Of a DNA stretch of 5,710 nucleotides, positions 1 through 5,660 are shown one piece after another. The DNA is from CAG-582 sp964636965 (lineage in GTDB: Bacteria; Bacillota_I; Bacilli_A; RF39; UBA660): NCBI GenBank assembly GCA_964636965.1, contig CAZWST010000060.1:1-5710 (forward strand), read 5' to 3'. Every line of letters starts with the position of its first letter. Position 1 is the first letter of the stretch. The notes under the pieces are model-generated. The model saw nothing but the letters and a program-made list of their open reading frames with translations, was not told the DNA's origin and made no database searches. The position numbers and the translations under genes are program-made.

Positions 1-64
1 GCTCTAATATAATACTTTTTTTACCCTTTTGCAATACCTTTTTTATTAAAAAAATAACAAAACA

Positions 65-598
65 CTAAAGTCCTGTTATTTCCTTATATTTCTCATAATA
101 TTTTTCAATAAGTTCTCTATCGAATGGTCCCTTATTCTCTTTTTTCATTTTGATAAGGTTATTTAATTCATCTTTGAGTATTTCATCAAGTTCATCTGAG
201 TAATGCATTATCTTTTTATGATAGTTATACTCATTCTTATCTAATATTCTAAATCCTCCATCGGGAAACACTCTTAAGTCCAAATCATAATCAATATATT
301 TAATTATATGTTCATCTATAAGATATGGTGTTGCAATGTTACAATAATAGAATAACCCTTGCTTCTTTAGTTGAGCTAATATATTAAACCATCTATTTTT
401 ATAAAAAAACATTATTGCTGGTTCTTTTGTCTTATGAGTAGAGCCATCACTTTCTGTAATTGTTGTTTTAAAATCTCCACACACAATAACATCATCTTTA
501 ATATCAATAACAGTTATTCTATCAGATATACTATTTATCTTTCCGTTATGTTTGTAGCAATGCAATTCTAGATTGTCTCCTATTTTTATATCATTCAT
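65..598 (-). CDS. ntdP: Nucleoside tri-/diphosphate phosphatase, DUF402 family (NtdP/YgaC-like)
   Basis: The 177-residue product matches the Bacillota YgaC/Sa1684 family in length and along its whole sequence. Hallmarks are YKHNG at 15-19, TESDGSTHKTKEPAI at 48-62, YYCNIATP at 84-91, the acidic stretch YIDYDLDLRVFPDG at 101-114, LDKNEY at 119-124 and KGPF near 156-159. Family members are cytoplasmic, metal-dependent enzymes that hydrolyse nucleoside tri- and diphosphates; the conserved Asp/Glu/Asn residues of the central motifs are thought to hold the metal and phosphates. The Trp that usually follows the HNG motif in Bacillus is missing here (INSISD). The ATG is preceded by GGTGAT at a good distance. 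The gene follows the HD-protein gene by 62 nt, so it may be read through from the pgk operon or use its own promoter. It ends in TAG. The family assignment is firm; the enzymatic role is inferred from characterised relatives. Confidence 0.92.
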   Translation of the reverse strand: MNDIKIGDNLELHCYKHNGKINSISDRITVIDIKDDVIVCGDFKTTITESDGSTHKTKEPAIMFFYKNRWFNILAQLKKQGLFYYCNIATPYLIDEHIIKYIDYDLDLRVFPDGGFRILDKNEYNYHKKIMHYSDELDEILKDELNNLIKMKKENKGPFDRELIEKYYEKYKEITGL

Positions 599-611
599 AC
601 TATCACCGCTT

Positions 612-624
612 AAAATGTATTATA
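612..624 (-). promoter_or_regulatory. Possible promoter (-10) for ntdP
   Basis: On the minus strand the gap before ntdP holds a perfect TATAAT at 624-619, which would start transcription near 612 and give a leader of about 14 nt containing the GGTGAT Shine-Dalgarno site. No convincing -35 box is present: the best hexamer with a usual spacer reads TAGCAT or ATAGCA. A TG lies directly beside the hexamer, not one base away as in a true extended -10. In AT-rich DNA a lone TATAAT is weak evidence, so ntdP may simply be the last gene of the pgk operon. Confidence 0.35.
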
Positions 625-648
625 CACTAAATAGTAAGAAAATGCTAT

Positions 649-660
649 AAACTATAGTTT
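649..660. repeat. 12-bp perfect palindrome AAACTATAGTTT
   Basis: AAACTATAGTTT is identical to its reverse complement and lies directly after the stop codon of the HD-protein gene, about 25 bp upstream of the putative ntdP -10 box. It has too little GC and no loop or U-tract, so it is not a terminator. It could be a protein-binding site or a chance palindrome in AT-rich DNA. Confidence 0.4.
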
Positions 661-1242
661 CTATTTGTCTTCTCGACAATCTTTTATATGTTTTTTAAAT
701 TGTTCATAATTAGTAGTTAATTCATCTTTAGCTATATCAAGGGATAAGTGTCGATATTTTTCATCCATCTTGAATTCTAACTGTGTTAGCTCTTTTTCCA
801 AATCATTATGTCTTCTTCCTAGGATTGAAAAATAAGTCATTATTCCTTTTACAGAAAGGAACTTATAACAATCGATGTTAGCTACTACTTCTGATTCTAA
901 ACTATAATATTCATCTCTTCCGTGATGTTCTTCAATACACTTTAAAATATTTGTTTTCTTTTCTTCTGGTATATCATCCACTCTATCTAATATTTCTTTT
1001 GCAGCATTGATGCTTAGCTCTACATGTTCTTTAATGTTTCCTTTTCTTACGGCTTCAGGTAATTTAGAATCCATTAATGCAAGCGCAATTAAGACAACAT
1101 CTTTATCTACTTTAAACATTGAAGATAAACGTTTGCCGTGAATAAGTGATATATCATATACCGGTTCAATATCATAATTATTCTTTTTTATTTCATTTCT
1201 ATTATATTCGTCTGAATATTCAAATAAATCCTTATATTTCAT
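661..1242 (-). CDS. HD-fold protein, putative phosphohydrolase with altered HD motif
   Basis: The 193-residue product resembles the HD superfamily of metal-dependent phosphohydrolases. Candidate metal ligands appear in the family order: H35 (SLIHGKRL), the HD position in a hydrophobic helix at 51-58 (LIALALMD, so M57-D58 instead of His-Asp), H73 (KEHVELS, followed by AAKEIL), H106-H107 (CIEEHHG) and D124 (ANIDCYKF). The first His of the HD pair is therefore Met (codon ATG), which may weaken or change metal binding. The C-terminal 60 residues are charged and helical and show no known motif. There is no signal peptide, so it should be cytoplasmic. The ATG lies 2 nt after the tpiA stop, with an AAGGG-type Shine-Dalgarno in the end of tpiA, so translation is probably coupled to tpiA. 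Substrate is unknown; the fold call rests on motif order only. Confidence 0.65.
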   Translation of the reverse strand: MKYKDLFEYSDEYNRNEIKKNNYDIEPVYDISLIHGKRLSSMFKVDKDVVLIALALMDSKLPEAVRKGNIKEHVELSINAAKEILDRVDDIPEEKKTNILKCIEEHHGRDEYYSLESEVVANIDCYKFLSVKGIMTYFSILGRRHNDLEKELTQLEFKMDEKYRHLSLDIAKDELTTNYEQFKKHIKDCREDK

Positions 1243-1244
1243 AG

Positions 1245-1937
1245 TTATTTTCCCTTTTTTAGTGTCTGGTAGATATTATCTAACTCTTCCATATCCATTG
1301 CAGAAGACGATATTATAAATCCATCATTACAAGATAAATTTTTAAGTTCCGTTATATTCTTAGAATTAATTCCACCGCCATATATAATAGAATGGCTTAT
1401 ATTTCTTTCCATCAAATACGACTTAATTCTTACAAGTACATCATTAATATGTTTTACATCAAGCTCTTCTTCTTGATTTCCAATCATCCAACTTGGTTCA
1501 AAAGCAACTACTATATATTTAATATAATCAGGAATACCTTCTAATTGATTTTCAATATTTTTTAAATCTTTATCACTTTCATATTCTTCTTTTGTTTGAT
1601 TTATACAATAGATTGGTATTATTCCTGCATCATTTAAATTAGTCATTTTCATCCTAAAATCATTTATATCTTCATTAAAATATTCTTTTCTTTCTGAATG
1701 TCCAACTAAACAATATTTTACCCCAAGTCCTTTTAAAGCTTTTGCGCATACTTCACCAGTGTAACTACCCTTGGCAAATTTTGAAACATTTTGGCTCCCT
1801 AATGAATATTTACCATTTCTAAAAAACAAAAGATATGGATATTGTGGAAGCACTATTACCTCTTTATCACGGATAAAGTTTTCATATTTCCTTATTGTAT
1901 CAGCAGAAAAGTTCATTTTTAAATTTAACACTAGCAT
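1245..1937 (-). CDS. tpiA: Triose-phosphate isomerase, divergent
   Basis: This cytoplasmic enzyme interconverts dihydroxyacetone phosphate and glyceraldehyde 3-phosphate. The 230-residue product keeps the TIM-barrel landmarks: N5 and K7 in NLKMN, SQNVS at 48-52, GSYTGEV at 57-63, catalytic H80 in VGHSERK, catalytic E147 in AFEPSW, and the start of the flexible loop (MIGN, 151-154). It is about 20 residues shorter than usual bacterial enzymes. The phosphate-binding side is altered: loop 7 reads YGGGI (186-190) instead of YGGSV, and the VGGAS motif of loop 8 reads ISSSA (209-213), so both glycines are serines. The flexible loop has NQE where GTG is usual. The ATG begins 2 nt after the pgk stop with a strong GAGGAAG Shine-Dalgarno inside the end of pgk. 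The catalytic residues argue for real isomerase activity, but a related sugar-phosphate substrate is possible. Confidence 0.9.
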   Translation of the reverse strand: MLVLNLKMNFSADTIRKYENFIRDKEVIVLPQYPYLLFFRNGKYSLGSQNVSKFAKGSYTGEVCAKALKGLGVKYCLVGHSERKEYFNEDINDFRMKMTNLNDAGIIPIYCINQTKEEYESDKDLKNIENQLEGIPDYIKYIVVAFEPSWMIGNQEEELDVKHINDVLVRIKSYLMERNISHSIIYGGGINSKNITELKNLSCNDGFIISSSAMDMEELDNIYQTLKKGK

Positions 1938-1939
1938 AA

Positions 1940-3091
1940 CTAATCTTCCTCAAAACATTTCATTTTTTTATAGGCTATGTAATCAAGTGTTGCTCCTCCA
2001 CCAGTTGATAGAAAATCAAAACTATCTTTATATCCAAGTTTATTTATAGAGGCTAAAGCATCCCCTCCACCAGCAATAGTTATCGCATCTTTTTTACCAA
2101 TAGCCTGATAAATCTTCTCTGTACCCATTCTGTATTTTTCATCTTCATAAAGGCCCATTGTTCCATTTACAAATATTGTTTTAGTTTTATCTATAATATC
2201 TTTATATATTTCTGTGGTTTTGGGACCAATATCATATATACAGGCATCAGGTGATACTTCTTCTAAGTTTACTACTACTACTTCATTTCCTTCATTTACT
2301 ACAACATCTACTGGCATCCATATTTTATCTTTATAAGAAGCAAGTAGTTCTTTAACTTTATCAACATAAAGATCACTATAAAGGCTAGATCCAACATTAT
2401 AACCAGCTGCTTTTAAGAAAGTATTTGCAATTCCTCCACCAACAAGTAAGTAATCACATTCTTTTAAAAGAGTTTCAATTAACTCAACCTTATCATCAAC
2501 TTTAGCTCCTCCCATAATTACAGTAAATGGTTTTTTAATGTTATTTATAATTGGATCTAGTCCATTTAATTCTTCATTTATTAAAAATCCATAAGCACTT
2601 GGTAAGTATTTTGAAATTCCGTAATTTGATGCGTGTTTTCTATGGGTTGTTCCAAAAGCATCATTTATAAATACCTCTCCGAGTGATGCCCAATACTTTG
2701 ATAATTCATCGTCACAGTTACTCTCGAGTTTATTTGGAACATCTTCGTACCTTGTGTTTTCCATTAAAGATATACGATTACTTGAAATCGTGCTTTCTAA
2801 CTCTTGTCCTCTAGTCTCTGAAATAAAGTGAACCTTCATACCTAAAATGTTTCCTAGTGCATCACCTACTATTTTCAAAGAATTATTTTTTTTATCTTCT
2901 TCTGTTTTTACTTTTCCTAAGTGAGACATGATTAATACATTAGCCCCATGATTTAATAAATACTTAATTGTAGGAACACTTTTTCTAATTTTTGTATCAT
3001 CAATTATTTTTCCATTTTGTATTGTTACATTTAAATCTAATCGTAATATAACTTTTTTATTATCAATATCAATATTCTCAATATATTTCAT
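1940..3091 (-). CDS. pgk: Phosphoglycerate kinase
   Basis: This cytoplasmic glycolytic enzyme transfers phosphate from 1,3-bisphosphoglycerate to ADP. The 383-residue product is slightly short for the family (about 390-400). The N-domain substrate site is present: RLDLN at 17-21 (usually RVDFN), R36, SHLGK at 56-60, MENTRY at 110-115, and NDAFGTTHRKH at 143-153. The nucleotide domain shows GGAKVDDK at 194-201, GGGIANTF at 218-225, DIGPKT at 287-292, NGTMG at 309-313 (usually NGPMG), GGGDA at 341-345 and STGGGATLD at 362-370. The C-terminal LPGV segment that normally follows is replaced by a basic then acidic tail (KKMKCFEED). It opens the pgk-tpiA-HD operon. The ATG is preceded by GAGATGAT, one mismatch from a full Shine-Dalgarno site, in a leader of only about 12 nt. 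It ends in TAG. Confidence 0.97.
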   Translation of the reverse strand: MKYIENIDIDNKKVILRLDLNVTIQNGKIIDDTKIRKSVPTIKYLLNHGANVLIMSHLGKVKTEEDKKNNSLKIVGDALGNILGMKVHFISETRGQELESTISSNRISLMENTRYEDVPNKLESNCDDELSKYWASLGEVFINDAFGTTHRKHASNYGISKYLPSAYGFLINEELNGLDPIINNIKKPFTVIMGGAKVDDKVELIETLLKECDYLLVGGGIANTFLKAAGYNVGSSLYSDLYVDKVKELLASYKDKIWMPVDVVVNEGNEVVVVNLEEVSPDACIYDIGPKTTEIYKDIIDKTKTIFVNGTMGLYEDEKYRMGTEKIYQAIGKKDAITIAGGGDALASINKLGYKDSFDFLSTGGGATLDYIAYKKMKCFEED

Positions 3092-3109
3092 ATAATCATC
3101 TCTATTTTG

Positions 3110-3138
3110 ATTATAATTAAAAAAAAAGAGAATTGCAA
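3110..3138 (-). promoter_or_regulatory. Promoter of the pgk-tpiA operon
   Basis: On the minus strand, TTGCAA (3138-3133, four of six consensus bases) is separated by exactly 17 bp from a perfect TATAAT (3115-3110). The expected start near 3103 leaves a leader of about 12 nt that just includes the Shine-Dalgarno site. The -35 box lies in the loop and stem of the upstream gene's terminator, and the terminator T-tract forms the promoter spacer. Confidence 0.65.
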
Positions 3139-3152
3139 GTTATACAATCTCT
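3119..3152 (-). terminator. Rho-independent terminator of the glucosaminidase gene
   Basis: In the minus-strand transcript AGAGATTG (3152-3145) pairs with CAATTCTCT (3135-3127) with one bulged base, around a 9-nt loop, followed by a run of nine U (3127-3119). A-U and G-U pairs can lengthen the stem at its base. The TAA stop codon of the glucosaminidase gene (3142-3140) lies in the loop. Confidence 0.75.
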
Positions 3153-4084
3153 TCTTTTTCTACTAATAAATCAATTGAATTATTTAGTTCATATTTAGAA
3201 TATTTTTTTATAGCTGTGTTAACTAAATTAATCCAATGGTTACTAGCAGACTTATTACCAAAATTATCATACGCTGGGCAATATACTTTACCAATCTTAT
3301 TTACGGTGTTTAAACCTTTTTTATAATAATTATTAGAAAGTAATCTAACATATGATAATACCCCATATTCAATATTACGATATTTTATAAGTCCTTTTGA
3401 ACTCATACCGCCGAATACATTATTACATCTAAGCATGTATTTTACTTTATAGTATCCGGATTCAGCAGCTCCTATACTAAGTGCTACAGACGTATCAACG
3501 TTTGTGTATATGTGAGTTGTATAATAGATTATAAGATTTTCTATATACTCAGCCTCACCAGAATATGGTACCCTTTTCTTGTTGACTTTTCCTGGGTGTT
3601 TTTCTACATAATCATAGAAATATTCGACTATTCCATATTCGACACTTGGATAAACGTTTAATTCGCTTTCACTGTTAGTTAAGAACCCTATGTTTGTGCT
3701 TTCAAATTCCATGCTATTTTCATCGTATCTTTTATGTAAGTCTTCTAAGACTTCTTCATAATTAACACTGAATGTTTTAGCAAAGAATTCAAGTTCGTCA
3801 GCATATTCAGTAATGTAATAATCAACATCTCGGACATTGACTGTTACTTCCTCTTTAGGTCCAGCTAATATAACCTCATTTTTTGATGCGTCAGTTATAT
3901 ACCTTACGATTCCATTATTGTTAATTCGCAGGGGTATAGTGTCTGAAGAATTTTCTGCAATAGCAGCTTCAGCAAATCCTTCCGCATTAATATGAACGCC
4001 TATTGTTAATACAAATATAATTAAAAGTATTATACAACAAACTATATGCTTCCAAGATGCCTTAGAAGCTTTTTTCGTTTCCAT
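3140..4084 (-). CDS. Membrane-anchored or secreted glucosaminidase-like peptidoglycan hydrolase
   Basis: The 314-residue product has a short basic N-terminus (KKASKASWKH), a hydrophobic segment at about 14-31 and possible signal-peptidase sites after HINA (34) or FAEAA. It is therefore exported, or anchored facing outward. Residues 45-175 form an acidic domain I do not recognise. The C-terminal part, about 180-295, resembles the glucosaminidase/lysozyme-like fold (GH73 type): AAESGYY with candidate catalytic E208, RCNNVFGGM at 219-227 matching the family's N-N-x-F-G signature, YGVLSYVRLL at 240-249, and a final VYCPAYD...HWINLVNTAIKKY segment. It probably cleaves or remodels cell-wall glycan. 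A longer reading frame reaches a TTG at 4147, but that codon lies in the promoter -35 box. The ATG at 4084 has a near-perfect GGGAGG 7 nt upstream and gives a proper signal sequence. The gene is monocistronic, with its own promoter and terminator. Confidence 0.75.
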   Translation of the reverse strand: METKKASKASWKHIVCCIILLIIFVLTIGVHINAEGFAEAAIAENSSDTIPLRINNNGIVRYITDASKNEVILAGPKEEVTVNVRDVDYYITEYADELEFFAKTFSVNYEEVLEDLHKRYDENSMEFESTNIGFLTNSESELNVYPSVEYGIVEYFYDYVEKHPGKVNKKRVPYSGEAEYIENLIIYYTTHIYTNVDTSVALSIGAAESGYYKVKYMLRCNNVFGGMSSKGLIKYRNIEYGVLSYVRLLSNNYYKKGLNTVNKIGKVYCPAYDNFGNKSASNHWINLVNTAIKKYSKYELNNSIDLLVEKEEIV

Positions 4085-4091
4085 CTCTGGT

Positions 4092-4099
4092 CCTCCCTT
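4092..4099 (-). promoter_or_regulatory. Shine-Dalgarno site that decides the glucosaminidase start
   Basis: AAGGGAGG on the minus strand lies 7 nt before the ATG at 4084. It is among the strongest ribosome binding sites in the window. It rules in this ATG over the in-frame TTG 63 nt upstream, which has no such site and would precede the transcription start. Confidence 0.85.
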
Positions 4100-4118
4100 T
4101 TTCAGTCGAACGAAAAAT

Positions 4119-4147
4119 AGTTTATCAAAAATACTACATTTTGTCAA
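4119..4147 (-). promoter_or_regulatory. Strong promoter of the glucosaminidase gene
   Basis: The minus strand has a perfect -35 TTGACA (4147-4142), a 17-bp spacer and the extended -10 TGATAAACT, with hexamer TAAACT at 4124-4119. Transcription should begin near 4112, giving a leader of about 27 nt that carries the GGGAGG site. This is the best match to a sigma-A promoter in the window. Confidence 0.8.
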
Positions 4148-4153
4148 ATTGAC
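4143..4153. repeat. 11-bp dyad GTCAAATTGAC over the -35 box
   Basis: GTCAA and TTGAC face each other around a single central A. The left half coincides with the glucosaminidase promoter -35 box. The right half starts a TTGACT that could serve as a -35 box in the other direction. Further GTCAA/TTGAC half-sites occur at 4225-4229, 4237-4241 and 4248-4252, the last two as part of the terminator stem. It may be an operator, or only the result of two TTGAC-type boxes back to back. Confidence 0.35.
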
Positions 4154-4178
4154 TTTTTGTGTTTTTCTGTTTTAAAGT
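4149..4178 (+). promoter_or_regulatory. Weak candidate divergent promoter
   Basis: On the plus strand TTGACT (4149-4154) is followed after 18 bp by TAAAGT (4173-4178, four of six consensus bases). No gene lies downstream on this strand; a transcript would run about 70 nt into the symmetric hairpin near 4233-4256. It could yield a short RNA or antisense transcript, or be chance in AT-rich DNA. Confidence 0.15.
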
Positions 4179-4227
4179 TATTAAAAATACTCTTGAAAGC
4201 CGATAACAAAGGGACTCAATAAAAGTC

Positions 4228-4256
4228 AAAAAAATATTGACTATTTAGTCAATATT
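4228..4256 (-). terminator. Rho-independent terminator of the LysM/83-aa operon
   Basis: In the minus-strand transcript AATATTGACT (4256-4247) pairs perfectly with AGTCAATATT (4242-4233) around a 4-nt loop, followed by a U-run (4234-4228). The TAA stop of the 83-residue gene (4247-4245) lies at the top of the stem. The stem is AT-rich, so it may be moderate in strength. About 80 bases between it and the next promoter hold no gene. Confidence 0.75.
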
Positions 4257-4496
4257 AAGTTTTTCTTTAAATATAATTTCTAAATCTTCAGCAAGTTTTC
4301 CTTTGACATTTTTAATGAAAAGATTGCCATTTTCGGATACTGTCGTGATTATTCTTAAATCTTTTTTTACTTGAGTTTCTTCCTTATTTACTTCGAATAA
4401 GCAATAGTACCAAGCATTATTTTGATTTAATGTTTTTGCAACGATGTATTTTTTGCCTCCAGATAATTCTATTACCTCTTTTTCTTTAAATACCAT
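4245..4496 (-). CDS. Small hypothetical protein, 83 residues
   Basis: The 83-residue product has no signal peptide or membrane segment. It looks like a small alternating beta domain (KKYIVAKTLNQNNAWYYCLFEV at about 15-36) followed by an acidic C-terminal helix (KLAEDLEIIFKEKL, 67-80). Its layout is faintly like DUF1292-type small proteins, but I do not claim membership. The ATG has AAGGGGTG 5 nt upstream, a good ribosome binding site. It follows the LysM-like gene by 15 nt and has no promoter of its own, so the two are co-transcribed. A terminator overlaps its stop codon. Function unknown; the operon suggests it acts with the LysM-like protein. Confidence 0.75.
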   Translation of the reverse strand: MVFKEKEVIELSGGKKYIVAKTLNQNNAWYYCLFEVNKEETQVKKDLRIITTVSENGNLFIKNVKGKLAEDLEIIFKEKLNID

Positions 4497-4511
4497 CCTA
4501 GCACCCCTTTT

Positions 4512-5531
4512 TTATGCTACATGCCTAAATTTGTGATTATCAGCTTCTTCTTCTAATTCCTCTGGCATTACTAATAATGTAGGGAATTGAAGAGTTACTC
4601 CTTCAAGACATCCTGGAGTTGATGCTACTTCTTCAACTGGTATTCCATATTCAGCTGCTTTTCTATCAATTTTATTTGTGTTTGATCCATAATTATATAA
4701 TGGTTCCCAGTTGTTTTCTGATTGATAAACATTTTGAGCTATTTCTTTAAGTGTTAGTTTTTCATCTATTGTGAATAAGATACATTCACTATTATCTTCA
4801 CTATGAGCATCTTTTAATTCTTCAATTTCTTTAACACTTGATATATAGTCTACTTCATCTTGTATAGATGCAAGTTCATTTGTATCATATAAATCTGTTG
4901 CAGTAAAATATCTAATATCATCATCTGTATAATCATCGATTATTTCTTCTTTTCCAGTCTTCTTATCTAAATCAGCAATTAATTCATTGCTAGCTAAATG
5001 AATATCAACAACTTTTTCTAAATCATCTAAGTTAGAAGAAACTTTATCTTGAGTTTCTTTTTTACTTATGTTAGTGTCTTTCTTTGATTCTTTTTTTGGT
5101 ACAGAAATAACCACTTCGTCTTCATAATCATCTTCAACAACACGATATTCAGATATTTTAGCAGAAATGTTTTCTAATTCATTACCGATAGATTGAATTT
5201 TATCATATCGATTATTTATTTTTATTAAATTAATTTGAATCTTTTCTTTTTCATCGCCTTCAAGTGCATTAATTGCGTTTAATAATTCTTCATTAAGTTC
5301 TTTATTATTACATCTTCCTAATTCTTTTCCTAAATGTACCTTATTGTTCTTTAATAGTTGAATTGTTTCTTCTTGAATAGCAGCCATTTCTTTTCTTACT
5401 ACTTCAAGTTTTTCCCAAAGACTATTGTATGTAGTTCTTAGTCCTTCAACAAAGTCAATAATATTAGTAGATGTCTTATTAAACGAGATATGATGATTTC
5501 TAGATCCTTTTGCACGACTAAAATCTACCAT
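4512..5531 (-). CDS. LysM-like domain protein without signal peptide
   Basis: The 339-residue product starts with polar residues (MVDFSRAKGSRNHH) and has no signal peptide or membrane segment, so it appears cytoplasmic. Residues about 20-130 are predicted helical and rich in Glu, Lys and Leu, probably a coiled-coil bundle. About 132-248 is an acidic, low-complexity linker (EDDYEDE, DDYTDDD) around a Lys-rich patch at 146-152. The C-terminal part, about 251-323, resembles a LysM domain: FTIDEKLTLKEIAQNVYQ, then NNWEPLYNYG, a longer than usual insert (RKAAEYGIPVEEVAS), and PGCLEGVTLQFP as the closing motif. LysM domains usually bind glycan outside the cell, but signal-less versions occur in spore-coat and phage-tail proteins and in the BON-LysM protein Kbp. 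No such neighbours are seen here. The ATG has AGGAAGTG 5 nt upstream, and a good promoter precedes it. The domain call is moderate; the role is unknown. Confidence 0.7.
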   Translation of the reverse strand: MVDFSRAKGSRNHHISFNKTSTNIIDFVEGLRTTYNSLWEKLEVVRKEMAAIQEETIQLLKNNKVHLGKELGRCNNKELNEELLNAINALEGDEKEKIQINLIKINNRYDKIQSIGNELENISAKISEYRVVEDDYEDEVVISVPKKESKKDTNISKKETQDKVSSNLDDLEKVVDIHLASNELIADLDKKTGKEEIIDDYTDDDIRYFTATDLYDTNELASIQDEVDYISSVKEIEELKDAHSEDNSECILFTIDEKLTLKEIAQNVYQSENNWEPLYNYGSNTNKIDRKAAEYGIPVEEVASTPGCLEGVTLQFPTLLVMPEELEEEADNHKFRHVA

Positions 5532-5555
5532 AATTACACTTCCTATCCTGAATTA

Positions 5556-5584
5556 ATTATAACAAATAAATATGCATTGTTCAA
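5556..5584 (-). promoter_or_regulatory. Promoter of the LysM/83-aa operon
   Basis: The minus strand carries TTGAAC (5584-5579), a 17-bp spacer and a perfect TATAAT (5561-5556), with TGT directly before it forming an extended -10. Transcription should start near 5549, leaving a leader of about 18 nt with the AGGAAGTG ribosome binding site. Confidence 0.75.
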
Positions 5585-5622
5585 TAAATTATTTATTTTT
5601 GCTGTTTTTATTAAAATGAAAT

Positions 5623-5649
5623 AAAAAAACCAAACATTTCTGTTTGGTT
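5623..5649 (-). terminator. Rho-independent terminator of the tRNA gene
   Basis: In the minus-strand transcript AACCAAACA (5649-5641) pairs perfectly with TGTTTGGTT (5636-5628) around a GAAA loop, a stable tetraloop type, followed by a U-run (5629-5623). It lies 11 nt after the tRNA 3' end and separates the tRNA from the LysM operon. Confidence 0.88.
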
Positions 5650-5660
5650 AATCTACAAAA

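Noticed and set aside
1..64. Minus-strand frame open from the ntdP stop to the window edge (21 codons), possible start of the next gene
   Set aside because: No ATG or GTG with a well-spaced Shine-Dalgarno site is present; the only candidate is a TTG at 34 with AAAAAAGG too close. An open run of this length is not unusual by chance. No terminator hairpin is seen here either.
1771..2049. Open frame of 92 codons on the plus strand
   Set aside because: It lies opposite tpiA and the end of pgk, both clearly real, and its translation shows no recognisable motif. It is a shadow frame.
4085..4147. Longer form of the glucosaminidase gene starting at a TTG
   Set aside because: The TTG lies within the promoter -35 box, upstream of the expected transcription start. 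The ATG at 4084 has a near-perfect Shine-Dalgarno site and gives a normal signal sequence.
4224..4256. Attenuator with alternative pairing of the GTCAA/TTGACT segments
   Set aside because: The competing 6-bp arm lies after the U-run, so it would be transcribed only after termination, and no leader peptide or ligand-binding structure is seen.
4512..5531. LysM-like protein as a type VII secretion substrate (WXG/LXG type) or a phage tail protein
   Set aside because: The helical N-terminus has no W-x-G motif or YxxxD/E tail signal that I can find, and no secretion or tail genes are nearby.
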